Source: Candidatus Uhrbacteria bacterium (GTDB taxonomy: Bacteria > Patescibacteriota > Patescibacteriia > UBA9934). From it: 32,602 nt of DNA. Positions 1-8,212 of this stretch are shown one piece after another. How positions within the stretch are numbered: position 1 is the first letter of the stretch; each line of letters opens with the position of its first letter. Made by a program: the position numbers and the translations under genes. The DNA lies in the NCBI GenBank assembly GCA_943359525.1, contig CALRHV010000010.1, positions 1-32,602 of the forward strand, read 5' to 3'. The notes below the pieces were generated by a model. That model was not told the origin of the DNA and ran no database searches. It was given only the letters and a program-made list of their open reading frames with translations.

Positions 1-298
1 GATACGAACCACGATCAAATGTTACCGTGGTAACACCGAGTGCTTTTGCCGCAATTGCGAGCGCGTTGCCAACGTTGGCAGCACGAACAAGTGGCTTTTC
101 AGCCCTTGGCATTTTCACATCAGACGCGGAGCATAGCGTCTTGCCAATGTCGTCGTTTACGAGCTGAGCACTAATGTGCTTGCTTGAACGAAACACCGTC
201 AAACGAGGTCGCTCTGCAGTGCCATGAATTTTTGCGCGAGTACGGAGAGCACGGCGTTCTGCGCCATGACGTTTCGCGAGGATATTCTTTCGCAACAT
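1..298 (-). CDS. rplR: Large ribosomal subunit protein L18 (partial, C-terminus off the left edge)
   Basis: L18 binds 5S rRNA with L5 in the central protuberance of the 50S subunit. The reading frame is open from the ATG at 296-298 to the window edge, giving 99 visible residues that begin MLRKNILAKRHGAERR. The conserved RPRLTVFRSSKHISAQ segment follows, and the visible end is FDRGSY, so only the last 15-20 residues are missing. It is absent from the ORF track because no stop lies in the window. It sits 8 bp downstream of rplF in the spc-type order, and the spacer TCCTCTCT contains no SD motif. The identification is firm. Confidence 0.95.
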   Translation of the reverse strand, partial: MLRKNILAKRHGAERRALRTRAKIHGTAERPRLTVFRSSKHISAQLVNDDIGKTLCSASDVKMPRAEKPLVRAANVGNALAIAAKALGVTTVTFDRGSY

Positions 299-306
299 AG
301 AGAGGA

Positions 307-858
307 TTATTCGCTCTTGGACGCCTTACCAGCCTTACGACGAATAATTTCGTCGGTATAGCGGAAACCCTTGCCCTTGTATGGCTCAGGCTTTTTCTCT
401 GAACGGATCTCTGCAGCGATCTTTCCAACAAGCGCAGCATCTGCTCCACTAATGGTGAGAACGTTCGCTTCGATTTTTGCAGCGATTCCTGCTGGCAACA
501 CGAATTTTACATCGTGTGAGAAGCCAAGAGAAAGCACCAACGTTGTTCCTTGCAAGTTCATCTTGAATCCGACACCGTTCAATTCCAGGGCCTTCACGTA
601 TCCTTCGGACACGCCCTTCACCATTTGTGCAATAAGCGCGCGCATGGTTCCCCAGATTGCACGGTCCTCACGATCAGGATCCATGACGGTAACGTTAATT
701 TGCGAAACACCTTCTTCCGTAGAAAGCGCCGCGGTGGCATGTGGGTGAAGTACGAGCGAAAGCTCGCCTTTTGGTCCTTTTGCGGACACGGTGTTCCCAG
801 CGATAGTCGCGGTCACACCAGCTGGCAAGAAGACTGGTTTTTTTCCAATGCGAGACAT
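307..858 (-). CDS. rplF: Large ribosomal subunit protein L6
   Basis: L6 binds 23S rRNA near the sarcin-ricin loop and the factor-binding site. The 183-residue product starts MSRIGKKPV and ends in the family signature PYKGKGFRYTDEIIRRKAGK. The ORF track's upstream start (885) adds nine residues that overlap rpsH and do not resemble L6, so I use the ATG at 856-858. The gene follows rpsH after one base (TAA-T-ATG), so translation is probably coupled by termination and reinitiation. No SD is visible. Confidence 0.97.
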   Translation of the reverse strand: MSRIGKKPVFLPAGVTATIAGNTVSAKGPKGELSLVLHPHATAALSTEEGVSQINVTVMDPDREDRAIWGTMRALIAQMVKGVSEGYVKALELNGVGFKMNLQGTTLVLSLGFSHDVKFVLPAGIAAKIEANVLTISGADAALVGKIAAEIRSEKKPEPYKGKGFRYTDEIIRRKAGKASKSE

Positions 859-859
859 A

Positions 860-1255
860 TTAGTAGATTTCGCAGATAAGTTCACCGCCCAAGCGACGCT
901 TGTGCGCTTCTTTGTTCGTCATCAATCCGTTTGGCGTCGAAAGAATCGAGCACCCTTGTCCGGATCGGACGCTACGCAAGTTGTCCGCCTTCACGTACAA
1001 GCGAAGACTTGGCTTGCTCTTTCGGGTGATGGACGAGATTGTTGGCTCACCAGTCTCACGATACGCAAGACGAACACGCAGCATTGGCTTTGCGCCATCC
1101 TGGAACGTTTCAACGGCTACAAGATATCCCTCCTTTTCGAGGATCTTCGCCATTGCGAACTTCATTTTAGACATCGGCATCTCAACAGTCACCGCGCGCG
1201 TCATTGACGCGTTGCGGATTCGGGTGAGCATGTCGGAAATTGGATCGGTCATCAT
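860..1255 (-). CDS. rpsH: Small ribosomal subunit protein S8
   Basis: S8 is a primary 16S rRNA-binding protein of the 30S platform. The product is about 131 residues, starting MMTDPISDMLTRIRNA and ending GGELICEIY, which matches the usual C-terminus. Two adjacent ATGs (1255 and 1252) are possible; the ORF track start at 1294 lies inside rpsN and is rejected. The junction with rpsN is TAA-TCCT-ATG, with no SD. The gene is in the normal order rpsN-rpsH-rplF. Confidence 0.96.
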   Translation of the reverse strand: MMTDPISDMLTRIRNASMTRAVTVEMPMSKMKFAMAKILEKEGYLVAVETFQDGAKPMLRVRLAYRETGEPTISSITRKSKPSLRLYVKADNLRSVRSGQGCSILSTPNGLMTNKEAHKRRLGGELICEIY

Positions 1256-1259
1256 AGGA

Positions 1260-1445
1260 TTACCAGCTTGCTTTTCGAATTCCCGGAATCTCACCTACGT
1301 TCGCAAGTTCACGGAAACAGATACGGCACAGGCCAAAGGCTCGCATGAAGAAACGCTTACGGCCACAGCGCCAGCATCGATGAACGACACGGGTGCTGAA
1401 CTTTGGCTTCTTCAGCGACTTTGCGATTTGATTCGTCGTTGCCAT
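1260..1445 (-). CDS. rpsN: Small ribosomal subunit protein S14, zinc-binding (type Z)
   Basis: S14 belongs to the 30S head. This is the short zinc-ribbon form: 61 residues with four cysteines at 24, 27, 40 and 43 (C-W-R-C ... C-R-I-C). It ends in the usual GEIPGIRKASW. The longer C-minus form has about 100 residues and no such cysteines. The gene is three bases downstream of rplE (TAA-GCT-ATG) and has no SD. Confidence 0.97.
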   Translation of the reverse strand: MATTNQIAKSLKKPKFSTRVVHRCWRCGRKRFFMRAFGLCRICFRELANVGEIPGIRKASW

Positions 1446-1448
1446 AGC

Positions 1449-1997
1449 TTATTTCTGTTGCTTGGAAGCGAACGGAAATCCGATCGCCTTGAGAAGGGCA
1501 AGGCCTTCTTCGTGGTTCTTTGCCGTTGTGGTGATTGTCACCTGGAGCCCATGGAGCGATTCCACTTCATCTGGATGAATTTCTGGAAACGCGATGTGTT
1601 CCGTAAATCCATAGTTGAAGTTTCCCTGGCTGTCGACAGCAGACTCGGGAATACCACGGAAGTCACGAATACGTGCGAAAGCGATATTCGTGAGCTTCGT
1701 GAGGAAGTCCCACATACGCTTGCCGCGAAGCGTTGCCATAACCCCCACTACCATGCCTTCACGAACCTTAAAGCCAGCAATTGACTGCTTAGCCTTCGTG
1801 CGAACTGGCTGCTGGCCAGTAATGCGACGGAAGGTTTCCACCACGACATCAGCGAACTTGGCATCCTTTCCTTTCCCGAGCCCAGCGTTAAGCGTCACTT
1901 TCATGATCGCTGGCGTCTCGTGAATATTGGTATAGCCGAATTCCTTGCGGAGTGCTGGCCCAACGGTCGTCTTCATTTGTTCTTGGATATTCTGCAT
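1449..1997 (-). CDS. rplE: Large ribosomal subunit protein L5
   Basis: L5 binds 5S rRNA and contacts the P-site tRNA and the 30S head. The 182-residue product has the expected length, with motifs such as MKVTLNAGLG near the start, PVRTKAKQSIAGFKVREG in the middle and FPEIHPDEVESLHGLQVTITTTA toward the end. The ATG at 1997 follows the rplX stop after one base (TAG-T-ATG), which suggests coupled translation. No SD is visible. Confidence 0.97.
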   Translation of the reverse strand: MQNIQEQMKTTVGPALRKEFGYTNIHETPAIMKVTLNAGLGKGKDAKFADVVVETFRRITGQQPVRTKAKQSIAGFKVREGMVVGVMATLRGKRMWDFLTKLTNIAFARIRDFRGIPESAVDSQGNFNYGFTEHIAFPEIHPDEVESLHGLQVTITTTAKNHEEGLALLKAIGFPFASKQQK

Positions 1998-1998
1998 A

Positions 1999-2322
1999 CT
2001 AGTCGATTTGTGTCACACCCTTCTTTGTTCGAAGAACGCGCACTTTGTGCTGTCGTCCGTCCTTGGCGATAAACGCATAGCCTACACGGCCCTTTACACC
2101 ACCTTCGCCCACAATGGCGACTTTCGATGCTTGAAACGGTGCATTGAACGTCACACGTTGCCCAACAGCAGTCTTGCCTTTTGCCTTGATGTGCTTCACT
2201 GCTTGGTTCACGCCATCAACGACGACGAGTCCACGTGCAGGAAATGTCTGCACAACCTTTCCCTCTTTTCCTTTATGTTTGCCCGCAATGACGCGAACAT
2301 TGTCTCCGGTTTTGATTTTCAT
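1999..2322 (-). CDS. rplX: Large ribosomal subunit protein L24
   Basis: L24 initiates 50S assembly by binding the 5' domain of 23S rRNA. The product is 107 residues, starting MKIKTGDNVRVIAGKHKGKEGKV, a textbook KOW motif. The ORF track start at 2520 adds 66 residues that overprint rplN, so the ATG at 2320-2322 is the correct one. The spacer to rplN is 10 bases (ATCCTCTCCT) and contains no SD. Confidence 0.96.
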   Translation of the reverse strand: MKIKTGDNVRVIAGKHKGKEGKVVQTFPARGLVVVDGVNQAVKHIKAKGKTAVGQRVTFNAPFQASKVAIVGEGGVKGRVGYAFIAKDGRQHKVRVLRTKKGVTQID

Positions 2323-2332
2323 AGGAGAGGAT

Positions 2333-2704
2333 TTAGAGGACTTCAGGAGCAAGAGACACGATCTTCGTGAACCCTTCCGCGCGCAACTCGCGAGCGATTG
2401 GTCCGAAGATACGCGTTCCTTTTGGTTCCTTTGAGACACGGTTAATGATGACGCCTGCATTTTCGTCGAAACGAATGTAGGAACCGTCCTTTCGACGGAC
2501 CTCTTTTCGTGTGCGAACAATCACCGCGTGGACCACGTCGCTCTTCTTCACCATTGTGTGTGGAGATGCTTTCTTCACTACAGCGGTAACAACGTCTCCC
2601 AAACGAGCGTACCGCTTTTTGTAGCCGCCGAGGACACGAATGACTTGGAGTAGGTTTGCGCCGGTATTATCAGCGACATTCATCATGGATCGATGTTGCA
2701 ACAT
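2333..2704 (-). CDS. rplN: Large ribosomal subunit protein L14
   Basis: L14 sits at the subunit interface and contacts 16S rRNA. The 123-residue product matches the family length (about 122). It begins [17 protein letters not shown], and the VADNTGA signature is in the right place relative to the first Met, so the 2704 start is kept over internal Mets. It ends [10 protein letters not shown], as is typical. The spacer to rpsQ ends in CTTTGT before the ATG; the same hexamer precedes rplP. Confidence 0.97.
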   Translation of the reverse strand: MLQHRSMMNVADNTGANLLQVIRVLGGYKKRYARLGDVVTAVVKKASPHTMVKKSDVVHAVIVRTRKEVRRKDGSYIRFDENAGVIINRVSKEPKGTRIFGPIARELRAEGFTKIVSLAPEVL

Positions 2705-2715
2705 ACAAAGTCGGG

Positions 2716-3012
2716 TTACGCTTTTGGCGTTGAAACAACGCGGAAGCGCTTTCGAGCCGAAAGCGGACGCGTCTCTTCAATAGTCACCGTATCGCCCTCG
2801 TTTGCGACCATCGCCTCGTCATGCGCCATGAACTTGGTGCTGACAATGTAGCGCTTGCCGTATTTTGGGTGAACCTCAGTGCGGTCAATCCGTACGACAA
2901 TTGTTTTTGGCGTTTTGTGTGCCGAAACAACCACGCCAGTAAAGCGGCGGTGCATTTTTGCCTTCACAGCGGTTGGCTGTTCAGCTGTTGGTGTTGTCTT
3001 TTTGGTTGCCAT
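2716..3012 (-). CDS. rpsQ: Small ribosomal subunit protein S17
   Basis: S17 is a primary 16S rRNA-binding OB-fold protein. The 98-residue product has the conserved core [21 protein letters not shown] followed by HPKYGKRY. An N-terminal extension of about 20 polar residues ([19 protein letters not shown]) precedes the core and makes the protein slightly longer than many homologues. The gene starts two bases after the rpmC stop. Confidence 0.95.
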   Translation of the reverse strand: MATKKTTPTAEQPTAVKAKMHRRFTGVVVSAHKTPKTIVVRIDRTEVHPKYGKRYIVSTKFMAHDEAMVANEGDTVTIEETRPLSARKRFRVVSTPKA

Positions 3013-3014
3013 AC

Positions 3015-3209
3015 TTAGGAGGTTGTGATCGCGGAGCGTTGTGTCTCCAGGCGAGCAATACGTTTCTTGGTTTCACGAACGGTGCGAACCGCGCGCAATT
3101 GACCAACGGAAAGTTTCACGTTCATATCATGGAGCTTTGCGCGTTCCTCAGCAATCATTGCCAAGAGCTCTTTTGCGTTCTTACCCGCGAATTCGTTCTT
3201 TGTAGGCAT
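3015..3209 (-). CDS. rpmC: Large ribosomal subunit protein L29
   Basis: L29 lies at the polypeptide exit tunnel and forms part of the docking site for trigger factor and SRP. The product is 64 residues of two-helix character, with AKELLAMIAEERAKLHDM and VRTVRETKKRIARLET. The second Met (3209) is chosen because it follows the rplP stop by four bases; the 3230 start would overlap rplP. The position between rplP and rpsQ is canonical. Confidence 0.95.
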   Translation of the reverse strand: MPTKNEFAGKNAKELLAMIAEERAKLHDMNVKLSVGQLRAVRTVRETKKRIARLETQRSAITTS

Positions 3210-3213
3210 ATGC

Positions 3214-3627
3214 TTAGGTTTTGGTGACAATCTTGGTCTTCACTGGAAGTTTGTATGCTGCAAGGCGGAATGCTTCTTGAGCAATTTCCGGCGTCACACC
3301 ATCCATCTCAAACATCACGGTGCCGGCACGGACTGGTGTCATGTAGTAATCGACGCCACCCTTACCTTTACCCATCGGAGCTTCCGCTCCATGGTTGGTC
3401 ACTGGATGATCTGGAAAAATACGGATCCAGATTTTTCCACCACGCTTGATGGCACGCGTCATCGCGCGACGTGCTGCCTCAATTTGTCGGGCAGTCACCC
3501 ACGCTTCGGTAATGGCTTTGAGCCCATAAGAGCCAAAGGCAACATCCGTTTTTTGCGTCGCCAAGCGATCGCCGGCTGTCCGACGCTTGTGCCACTTGCG
3601 GTATTTCATTTTTTTCGGAAGCAACAT
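3214..3627 (-). CDS. rplP: Large ribosomal subunit protein L16
   Basis: L16 organises the A-site region of the 50S subunit. The 137-residue product begins [16 protein letters not shown] and contains [16 protein letters not shown] and [20 protein letters not shown], all family signatures. The residue before MGKGKG is Pro, where E. coli has Arg81, a site of oxygenase hydroxylation. The gene follows rpsC after 16 bases ending CTTTGT-ATG. Confidence 0.97.
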   Translation of the reverse strand: MLLPKKMKYRKWHKRRTAGDRLATQKTDVAFGSYGLKAITEAWVTARQIEAARRAMTRAIKRGGKIWIRIFPDHPVTNHGAEAPMGKGKGGVDYYMTPVRAGTVMFEMDGVTPEIAQEAFRLAAYKLPVKTKIVTKT

Positions 3628-3643
3628 ACAAAGATATCAATTC

Positions 3644-4357
3644 CTATGACCGTGCGCCGCGGGAAGGTGCGGGACGATGCTCTGCGGACTCAGTTTGTGC
3701 CTGTGCCTCTACCGATGTGCCGAACACGTCGCCGCGATAGATCCACACTTTCACACCGATCACTCCGAAGATCGTGTTTGCACGCACGCGAGCAAAGTCG
3801 ATGTCCGCACGAAGGTTGTGCAGTGGAATACTGCCCTGAGCGATTGTTTCCGTTCGTGCAATTTCCGAACCGTTCAAACGACCGGAAAGTGTAAGTTTCA
3901 CACCTTTCGCGCCGCCCTTCATCACACGCTCGATTGCCATTTTCATGGATCGGCGGAATGGAAGACGCTGCTCAATTTCACGAGCGATCTGATCGCCAAT
4001 GATTTGTGCAGACATTGTTGGCCGAGAAACCTCCTCCACGTTGATGTTCAACGTGACGCGTTGACCGCGATAAAACTCTTTCGAGAGCTTCTTCTTCAAC
4101 TCTTCGATTCCTGCACCAGCACGACCGATGATCACACCTGGCTTTGCAGCACGGATCGTGATCGTAACGCGCTTTGGTGTACGATCGATTCCGATCGAGT
4201 CCAAACCGACGTCTCGGAGTGACTTACGCAAGTATTCGCGGATGTTTACGTCCTCTTTCAAAGAAGACACAAATTGCTTTCCGCGCGCGAACCACTTCGA
4301 GTCCCACGTGTAAATCGTGGAAAGACGGAAGACTTTTGGATTGACTTTATGGCCCAT
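3644..4357 (-). CDS. rpsC: Small ribosomal subunit protein S3
   Basis: S3 helps form the mRNA entry channel of the 30S head and has helicase-like activity with S4 and S5. The 237-residue product starts MGHKVNPKVFRL. It carries a KH domain with the GRAGAG loop (around residues 78-83) and the C-terminal signature IAQGSIPLHNLRADIDFA. The tail after the WIYRGDV segment is polar and of low complexity, which is common. The junction with rplV is TAA-CCT-ATG, without an SD. Confidence 0.97.
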   Translation of the reverse strand: MGHKVNPKVFRLSTIYTWDSKWFARGKQFVSSLKEDVNIREYLRKSLRDVGLDSIGIDRTPKRVTITIRAAKPGVIIGRAGAGIEELKKKLSKEFYRGQRVTLNINVEEVSRPTMSAQIIGDQIAREIEQRLPFRRSMKMAIERVMKGGAKGVKLTLSGRLNGSEIARTETIAQGSIPLHNLRADIDFARVRANTIFGVIGVKVWIYRGDVFGTSVEAQAQTESAEHRPAPSRGARS

Positions 4358-4360
4358 AGG

Positions 4361-4702
4361 TTAGGTGGTGATTTTTGGCGAGACCACAACGTGGATGTGC
4401 GACATTCGATGACGAATTGGTGTCGCGCGACCCTGTGCACGTGGAGCAAACCGTTTAATCTTTGGACCTTCGTCGACCCACGTCTTTACGACGATAAGCG
4501 TTGTAGGATCGAGCTTTGCGTTATTCGTTGCGTTTGCAACAGCAGAGTTCAATGCCTTCAAGACTGTTCGTGCTGCGAGTTTTGGGGACACCATCAACTG
4601 ACGACGTGCCTCGTTCACCGACTTGCCACGAATCAACCCCACCACAAGACGAGTCTTGCGAGGTGCGATTCGGATAAATTTTGCGACCGCTTTGACTTCC
4701 AT
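4361..4702 (-). CDS. rplV: Large ribosomal subunit protein L22
   Basis: L22 lines the exit tunnel through a long beta-hairpin that touches the macrolide site. The 113-residue product starts MEVKAVAKFIRIAPRKTRLVVGLIRG and ends with the RHRMSHIHVVVS hairpin region. The ORF track start (4888) overprints rpsS and is rejected in favour of the ATG at 4700-4702, 10 bases after the rpsS stop. Confidence 0.96.
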   Translation of the reverse strand: MEVKAVAKFIRIAPRKTRLVVGLIRGKSVNEARRQLMVSPKLAARTVLKALNSAVANATNNAKLDPTTLIVVKTWVDEGPKIKRFAPRAQGRATPIRHRMSHIHVVVSPKITT

Positions 4703-4712
4703 AATATTTGGA

Positions 4713-5033
4713 CTAGCGAGCAAGTTTCTTTGCAGCCGGTGCTGCTGCCGGTGCCGCTGCAGGTGCCGCAGCCGCCGCCTTTCCTGCGTGACGAACGAAT
4801 TTTCGTGTGAGCGAGAATTCTCCAAGCTTGTGACCAACCATGTTTTCCACCACACGGACTTGAACGAATTCACGTCCGTTGTGCACACCGAAGGTAAAAC
4901 CTACCATTTCCGGAGTGATAGTCGATGCACGCGCCCATGTCTTAATCACTGTTTTGTCGCCAGCGCGAAGATTTGAAACCTTCTTTGCGAGCTTCGGGTC
5001 AATGTATGGACCTTTTTTGAGACTTCGTGCCAT
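4713..5033 (-). CDS. rpsS: Small ribosomal subunit protein S19 with Ala/Pro-rich tail
   Basis: S19 binds the 30S head near the A and P sites with S13. The 106-residue product starts [12 protein letters not shown] and carries [21 protein letters not shown]. The usual protein stops near residue 90. Here it runs on into an Ala/Pro repeat ([17 protein letters not shown]) encoded by GC-rich low-complexity DNA. Such tails occur in basic ribosomal proteins and need not affect the fold. The junction with rplB is TAA-TCCT-ATG. Confidence 0.96.
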   Translation of the reverse strand: MARSLKKGPYIDPKLAKKVSNLRAGDKTVIKTWARASTITPEMVGFTFGVHNGREFVQVRVVENMVGHKLGEFSLTRKFVRHAGKAAAAAPAAAPAAAPAAKKLAR

Positions 5034-5037
5034 AGGA

Positions 5038-5883
5038 TTATTTACGCTTCGCGTGCTGACGACGACGCACGATGAACGAGTTAGAAGGCTTCTTGCTCTT
5101 ACGCGTCTTCACTCCGAGCGCCTTCTTTCCAGTTGGCGTCTTTGGCGACGGCATACCAATGGAGTTTCGAGCCTCTCCACCTCCGTGTGGGTGATCCACT
5201 GGGTTCATGGCCTTTCCACGAACGGTTGGGCGAACGCTACGATGACGCATGCGTCCAGCCTTTCCCCATCGCACCAAGCGCCAATCTGGATTGGACACTG
5301 TTCCGATGGTTGCGAAACACGTTTTTGGCACCATGCGAACTTCACCGGACGGAAGACGGAGCGTTGCACGCTCGCCTTCGATTGCGAGAAGTTCTGCTGC
5401 GGCACCAGCACCACGAACCATCTTTCCGCCACGACCTGGCTCAAGTTCCACGTTGTGTACCTGCATACCAACCGGAATCTTCTCAAGCGGGAATCGGTTT
5501 CCCATCGCTGGCTCTCCGCGCTCAAGGGAAGACACGATCATCATGCCAACGGTGAGACCGAGTGGCGCAAGGACGTAACGCTTTTCTCCATCTGCGTAAG
5601 CAAGGAGAGCAATACGTGCACCACGGTTTGGATCGTATTCAATTGTTTGTACCTTTGCTGGGATGTCGTACTTGTCGCGCTTCCAGTCGATCACACGAAC
5701 ATGGCGCTTTGCACCACCTCCACGATGTCGAACGGAGATATGACCCGATGCACCGCGACCCGCCATCTGCTTTTGGGAAAGCACGAGCGATTTATGTGGC
5801 GACGTGGATGTCACGTCGGCGAACGACTGAACGCTCGACTTACGGCGTCCGGCTGTTGTTGGTTTGTATTGTTTAATTGGCAT
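5038..5883 (-). CDS. rplB: Large ribosomal subunit protein L2
   Basis: L2 supports subunit association and the peptidyl-transferase centre. The 281-residue product starts [14 protein letters not shown] and contains [15 protein letters not shown] and the near-invariant [12 protein letters not shown] motif, which holds the histidine implicated in peptidyl transfer. The second Met (5883) is chosen over 5904 because it lies four bases after the rplW stop and matches the family N-terminus. Confidence 0.97.
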   Translation of the reverse strand: MPIKQYKPTTAGRRKSSVQSFADVTSTSPHKSLVLSQKQMAGRGASGHISVRHRGGGAKRHVRVIDWKRDKYDIPAKVQTIEYDPNRGARIALLAYADGEKRYVLAPLGLTVGMMIVSSLERGEPAMGNRFPLEKIPVGMQVHNVELEPGRGGKMVRGAGAAAELLAIEGERATLRLPSGEVRMVPKTCFATIGTVSNPDWRLVRWGKAGRMRHRSVRPTVRGKAMNPVDHPHGGGEARNSIGMPSPKTPTGKKALGVKTRKSKKPSNSFIVRRRQHAKRK

Positions 5884-5887
5884 ACGC

Positions 5888-6247
5888 TTAGACAACAGGT
5901 GCAAAGACGTCGATCGTCGCTCCTTCTGGCAACGAGATCATCGCTTTCTTGAAACTCTTGATGTGTCCGTTGGATTTGGCAAAGTGCACGGCACGCGGAC
6001 GAACCGTAATGACGTTCACCTTTACTGGAGTAACGCCGTACAATTCTTTAAATGCCTGCTTTACTGCAACACGCGTTGCAGACAACGCAACACGGAAAAC
6101 CATAACGTTATTACCCGAAAGCATTGCGGTCTTTTCCGTCACCATTGGCGCAAGAAGCGTGTCGGTTGCAAAACGAGAAAGCGCTTTCAGTGCTGGAGCT
6201 GAAGTTTCCACGGCTGCCTTCTTCGATTCAGTTGATTTCTTTGGCAT
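5888..6247 (-). CDS. rplW: Large ribosomal subunit protein L23
   Basis: L23 is at the tunnel exit and binds trigger factor and SRP. The 119-residue product has the core LLAPMVTEKTAML and the segment VKVNVITVRPR. An N-terminal extension of about 25 residues rich in Lys, Ser and Ala precedes the core. The gene follows rplD after three bases (TAA-CGT-ATG) and is in the standard S10-operon order. Confidence 0.95.
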   Translation of the reverse strand: MPKKSTESKKAAVETSAPALKALSRFATDTLLAPMVTEKTAMLSGNNVMVFRVALSATRVAVKQAFKELYGVTPVKVNVITVRPRAVHFAKSNGHIKSFKKAMISLPEGATIDVFAPVV

Positions 6248-6250
6248 ACG

Positions 6251-6883
6251 TTACGCGCTAAACGTTTGAACCATCGACGCGATGGCGGCTTGTGACGCAA
6301 CAATAGTTCGGTACTTCGCCACATCGCGAACGTTCAAGCTCTGGGCGTGAATCGTTGTCGTCTTTGGCAAGTTCTTTGCAGCACGCTTCATGAGAATATC
6401 GTCGGCGGTAACCACGATAAGTGCAGAACCACGAGCGCCAGGGAGTGCTGCGCGCATTTGCGCGACGAACTTCGTCTTTGCTTCTGGGAAACCGAAGTCT
6501 TCCACCGCAATGAACGCACCGTCCTGAAGCTTGTCGGTGAGCACCATCGCGAGCGCCGTGCGCTTCGTCTTCTTATTGAGCTTCACTGAGAAATTGCGCT
6601 CCGCAAGCGGACCATGTGTGACACCTCCACCCACCCAAATTGGTGAACGGGATGATCCGTGACGAGCACGACCGGTGCCCTTCTGCTTCCATGGCTTCTT
6701 TCCACCACCAGAAACCTGGCTACGATCCTTGGTATGCGACAACACCACACGTGAGTTCGCTTCTTGCGCAACAATAACCTCATGAATAAGGTTGCCGTTT
6801 GGTTCCACGGCAAACAATGCGTCTGGCAATGTGACCATGCCAGCGTCTGTTCCTTTCCAATTGTAGAGTTTTACTTGAGCCAT
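6251..6883 (-). CDS. rplD: Large ribosomal subunit protein L4
   Basis: L4 lines the exit tunnel and, in some bacteria, autoregulates the S10 operon. The 210-residue product starts MAQVKLYNWKG and includes GGGKKPWKQKGTGRARHGSSRSPIW, the extended tunnel loop. The start overlaps the end of rplC by 13 bases, unlike the other junctions here. Inside that overlap an SD-like GAAGGAAA precedes the ATG. The S10-rplC leader described separately could be an L4 target, but that is only a guess. Confidence 0.96.
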   Translation of the reverse strand: MAQVKLYNWKGTDAGMVTLPDALFAVEPNGNLIHEVIVAQEANSRVVLSHTKDRSQVSGGGKKPWKQKGTGRARHGSSRSPIWVGGGVTHGPLAERNFSVKLNKKTKRTALAMVLTDKLQDGAFIAVEDFGFPEAKTKFVAQMRAALPGARGSALIVVTADDILMKRAAKNLPKTTTIHAQSLNVRDVAKYRTIVASQAAIASMVQTFSA

Positions 6884-7494
6884 ACATTTCCTTCAGTTGC
6901 GAGAATAGTCACGAGGCTTCCACGGCTCCCAGGGACTGCACCCTTAATTCCGATAATGTTCTTCTCCGTATCAATCGTCATCACTTCGAGGTTCTTGACC
7001 GTGACACGATCGCTTCCCATTCGTCCGGCCATGCGCATTCCTTTGAACACGCGTTGAATGCCACCGGCACCAATGGAACCCGACTTACGCTCTTGGTCCT
7101 TGTGACCGTGCGTGCGTGGATGGCCATGGAATCCGTGGCGCTTCACGACACCTTGGAAACCGCGACCCTTTGAGGTGCCAACGATGTTCACGGTGTCACC
7201 GATGGTAAAGACCGAAACCGTGACAGCGGTGCCGCGCTCTGCGGTGTCACCGTCTGCAAGAGGAAACTCTCGCAATGTTCGAAATGTGCCAAGGTCTCCC
7301 GTTACTCCAGCTTCCGCCTTTGTGACGTTGGTTGTTTTGTCGAAACCGACTACGACAACCGACTGACCTTGAACTGTCTTGCGTACCGCGACGATCATCG
7401 ACGGCTCTGCCGCGATAAGCGTGACAGGTACAACCGACCCGTCTGGTCGGAACACCTGGGTCATGGCGATTTTCTTTCCGAGAAGAACTTTCAT
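6871..7494 (-). CDS. rplC: Large ribosomal subunit protein L3
   Basis: L3 is an early 50S assembly protein that reaches the peptidyl-transferase centre. The 207-residue product starts MKVLLGKKIAMTQVFRPDG and has the family segment GTSKGRGFQGVVKRHGFHG, ending near RGSLVTILATEG. It is separated from rpsJ by 308 bp, whereas the two genes are nearly adjacent in typical S10 operons. The region before its ATG can form a long-range stem (TTTCGTTCA with TGAACGAAA). Confidence 0.97.
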   Translation of the reverse strand: MKVLLGKKIAMTQVFRPDGSVVPVTLIAAEPSMIVAVRKTVQGQSVVVVGFDKTTNVTKAEAGVTGDLGTFRTLREFPLADGDTAERGTAVTVSVFTIGDTVNIVGTSKGRGFQGVVKRHGFHGHPRTHGHKDQERKSGSIGAGGIQRVFKGMRMAGRMGSDRVTVKNLEVMTIDTEKNIIGIKGAVPGSRGSLVTILATEGNVWLK

Positions 7495-7549
7495 AGAATC
7501 TTTCGTTCATGCGCAAGGCAGAGGAACGGTATTAAGGGCCCTTTGAACG

Positions 7550-7584
7550 AAAAAACCAGAAGCATCCATCAAAGGATCACTTCT
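7550..7584 (-). terminator. Terminator-like hairpin upstream of rplC (candidate attenuator)
   Basis: On the minus strand the arms AGAAGTGATCC and GGATGCTTCT form a stem with a small internal loop, followed by GGTTTTTTCG. The shape fits an intrinsic terminator, yet essential ribosomal genes continue downstream. It therefore probably acts conditionally, or as a partial terminator. The T run also forms part of one arm of the 9-base pairing that encloses the region just before rplC. Confidence 0.5.
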
Positions 7585-7741
7585 AGCCCAAAACAACAGA
7601 GCACATGGATCGCCGAAGCGAACCGGGAGTTGATTGAGTTTTCTTGTCGTTAAAAAGAGGTCTCCTGAACTCCGCACGAAGCGTCAAGAAGGTTTTCCAA
7701 AAGGATCTATCTTCTCGGTTCGATGTTGGAGCGACTGTGCA

Positions 7742-7794
7742 GTGGATACTGCGAGCAAATCATCTACAAGAGATGGTTTCTTCGCAATATCCAC
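7742..7794 (-). other. Hairpin immediately after rpsJ
   Basis: On the minus strand GTGGATA pairs with TATCCAC, followed inward by GCGA with TCGC. The loop contains a second small hairpin, CATCT-N5-AGATG. The structure starts eight bases after the rpsJ stop and has no T run, so it looks like an RNA structural element rather than a terminator. Confidence 0.45.
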
Positions 7795-7802
7795 GGCGTG
7801 AA

Positions 7803-8138
7803 TTACATTTTGATTTCGATGTCGACACCTGCTGGGAGATTGAGACTCATCAAAGCGTCGATCGTTCGCTCTGTTGGACTGACGATGTCAATCAGGCGCT
7901 TGTGTACACGCATCTCGTACTGATCGCGTGATTGCTTGTCGATGAACGTTGAGCGGTTCACCGTGAAACGACGGATTTCCGTTGGCAATGGCACCGGGCC
8001 AAGGACCTCTGCTCCGCTACGTTCTGCAGTTTTGATGATGGTCTGTGTTGCGGCGTCGATCACTTTATGATCATACGCACGGATCTTGATACGAATCCGT
8101 TGCTTCACGTCTTCTTTTGTTTTGGCGGAGTCGGTCAT
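7803..8138 (-). CDS. rpsJ: Small ribosomal subunit protein S10
   Basis: S10 is a 30S head protein that also binds NusB as NusE in transcription antitermination. The 111-residue product has the conserved core [39 protein letters not shown] and the tail [16 protein letters not shown]. About 12 extra residues precede the core. It lies 74 bp downstream of tuf and is probably co-transcribed with it. Confidence 0.97.
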   Translation of the reverse strand: MTDSAKTKEDVKQRIRIKIRAYDHKVIDAATQTIIKTAERSGAEVLGPVPLPTEIRRFTVNRSTFIDKQSRDQYEMRVHKRLIDIVSPTERTIDALMSLNLPAGVDIEIKM

Positions 8139-8165
8139 AGTGAAAAGGGCGATTTCTGAAACAGA

Positions 8166-8194
8166 GGAAGGCAGACGTTTTTGCGTTCTGCCTT
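8166..8194 (-). other. Hairpin between tuf and rpsJ
   Basis: On the minus strand GAAGGCAGA...TCTGCCTTC forms a near-perfect stem whose inner ACG and CGT also pair. It is followed by CTCTGTTTC rather than a T run. It could reduce readthrough, so that tuf is made in excess over the r-proteins, or it could be an RNA processing site. Both ideas are inference. Confidence 0.5.
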
Positions 8195-8212
8195 CATGTT
8201 CTTTTACAAGAA

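Larger units (their letters stand above)
7495..7802 (-). promoter_or_regulatory. Non-coding rpsJ-rplC spacer, candidate structured leader
   Basis: This 308-bp stretch has no plausible gene on either strand; the two ORF-track lines here (7369..7653 and 7644..7931) look like chance frames. In the minus (mRNA) direction it begins with a hairpin next to the rpsJ stop. It then holds a terminator-like hairpin with a T6 run, a perfect palindrome AAGGGCCCTT, and a 9-base complementary pair (TTTCGTTCA at 7544-7552 and TGAACGAAA at 7501-7509, each read on the minus strand) just ahead of rplC. A regulatory leader is inferred from this arrangement. No known r-protein leader family was recognised, and no good sigma-70 promoter was found. 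Confidence 0.5.

Noticed and set aside
4879-5952. A 357-aa plus-strand ORF opposite rplB and rpsS
   Set aside because: It is antisense to well-identified ribosomal protein genes, with Cys/Trp/His-rich composition typical of shadow frames.
7369-7931. Two plus-strand ORFs spanning the rpsJ-rplC spacer
   Set aside because: They begin or end inside rplC and rpsJ, have no SD or family resemblance, and conflict with the hairpin structures on the other strand.
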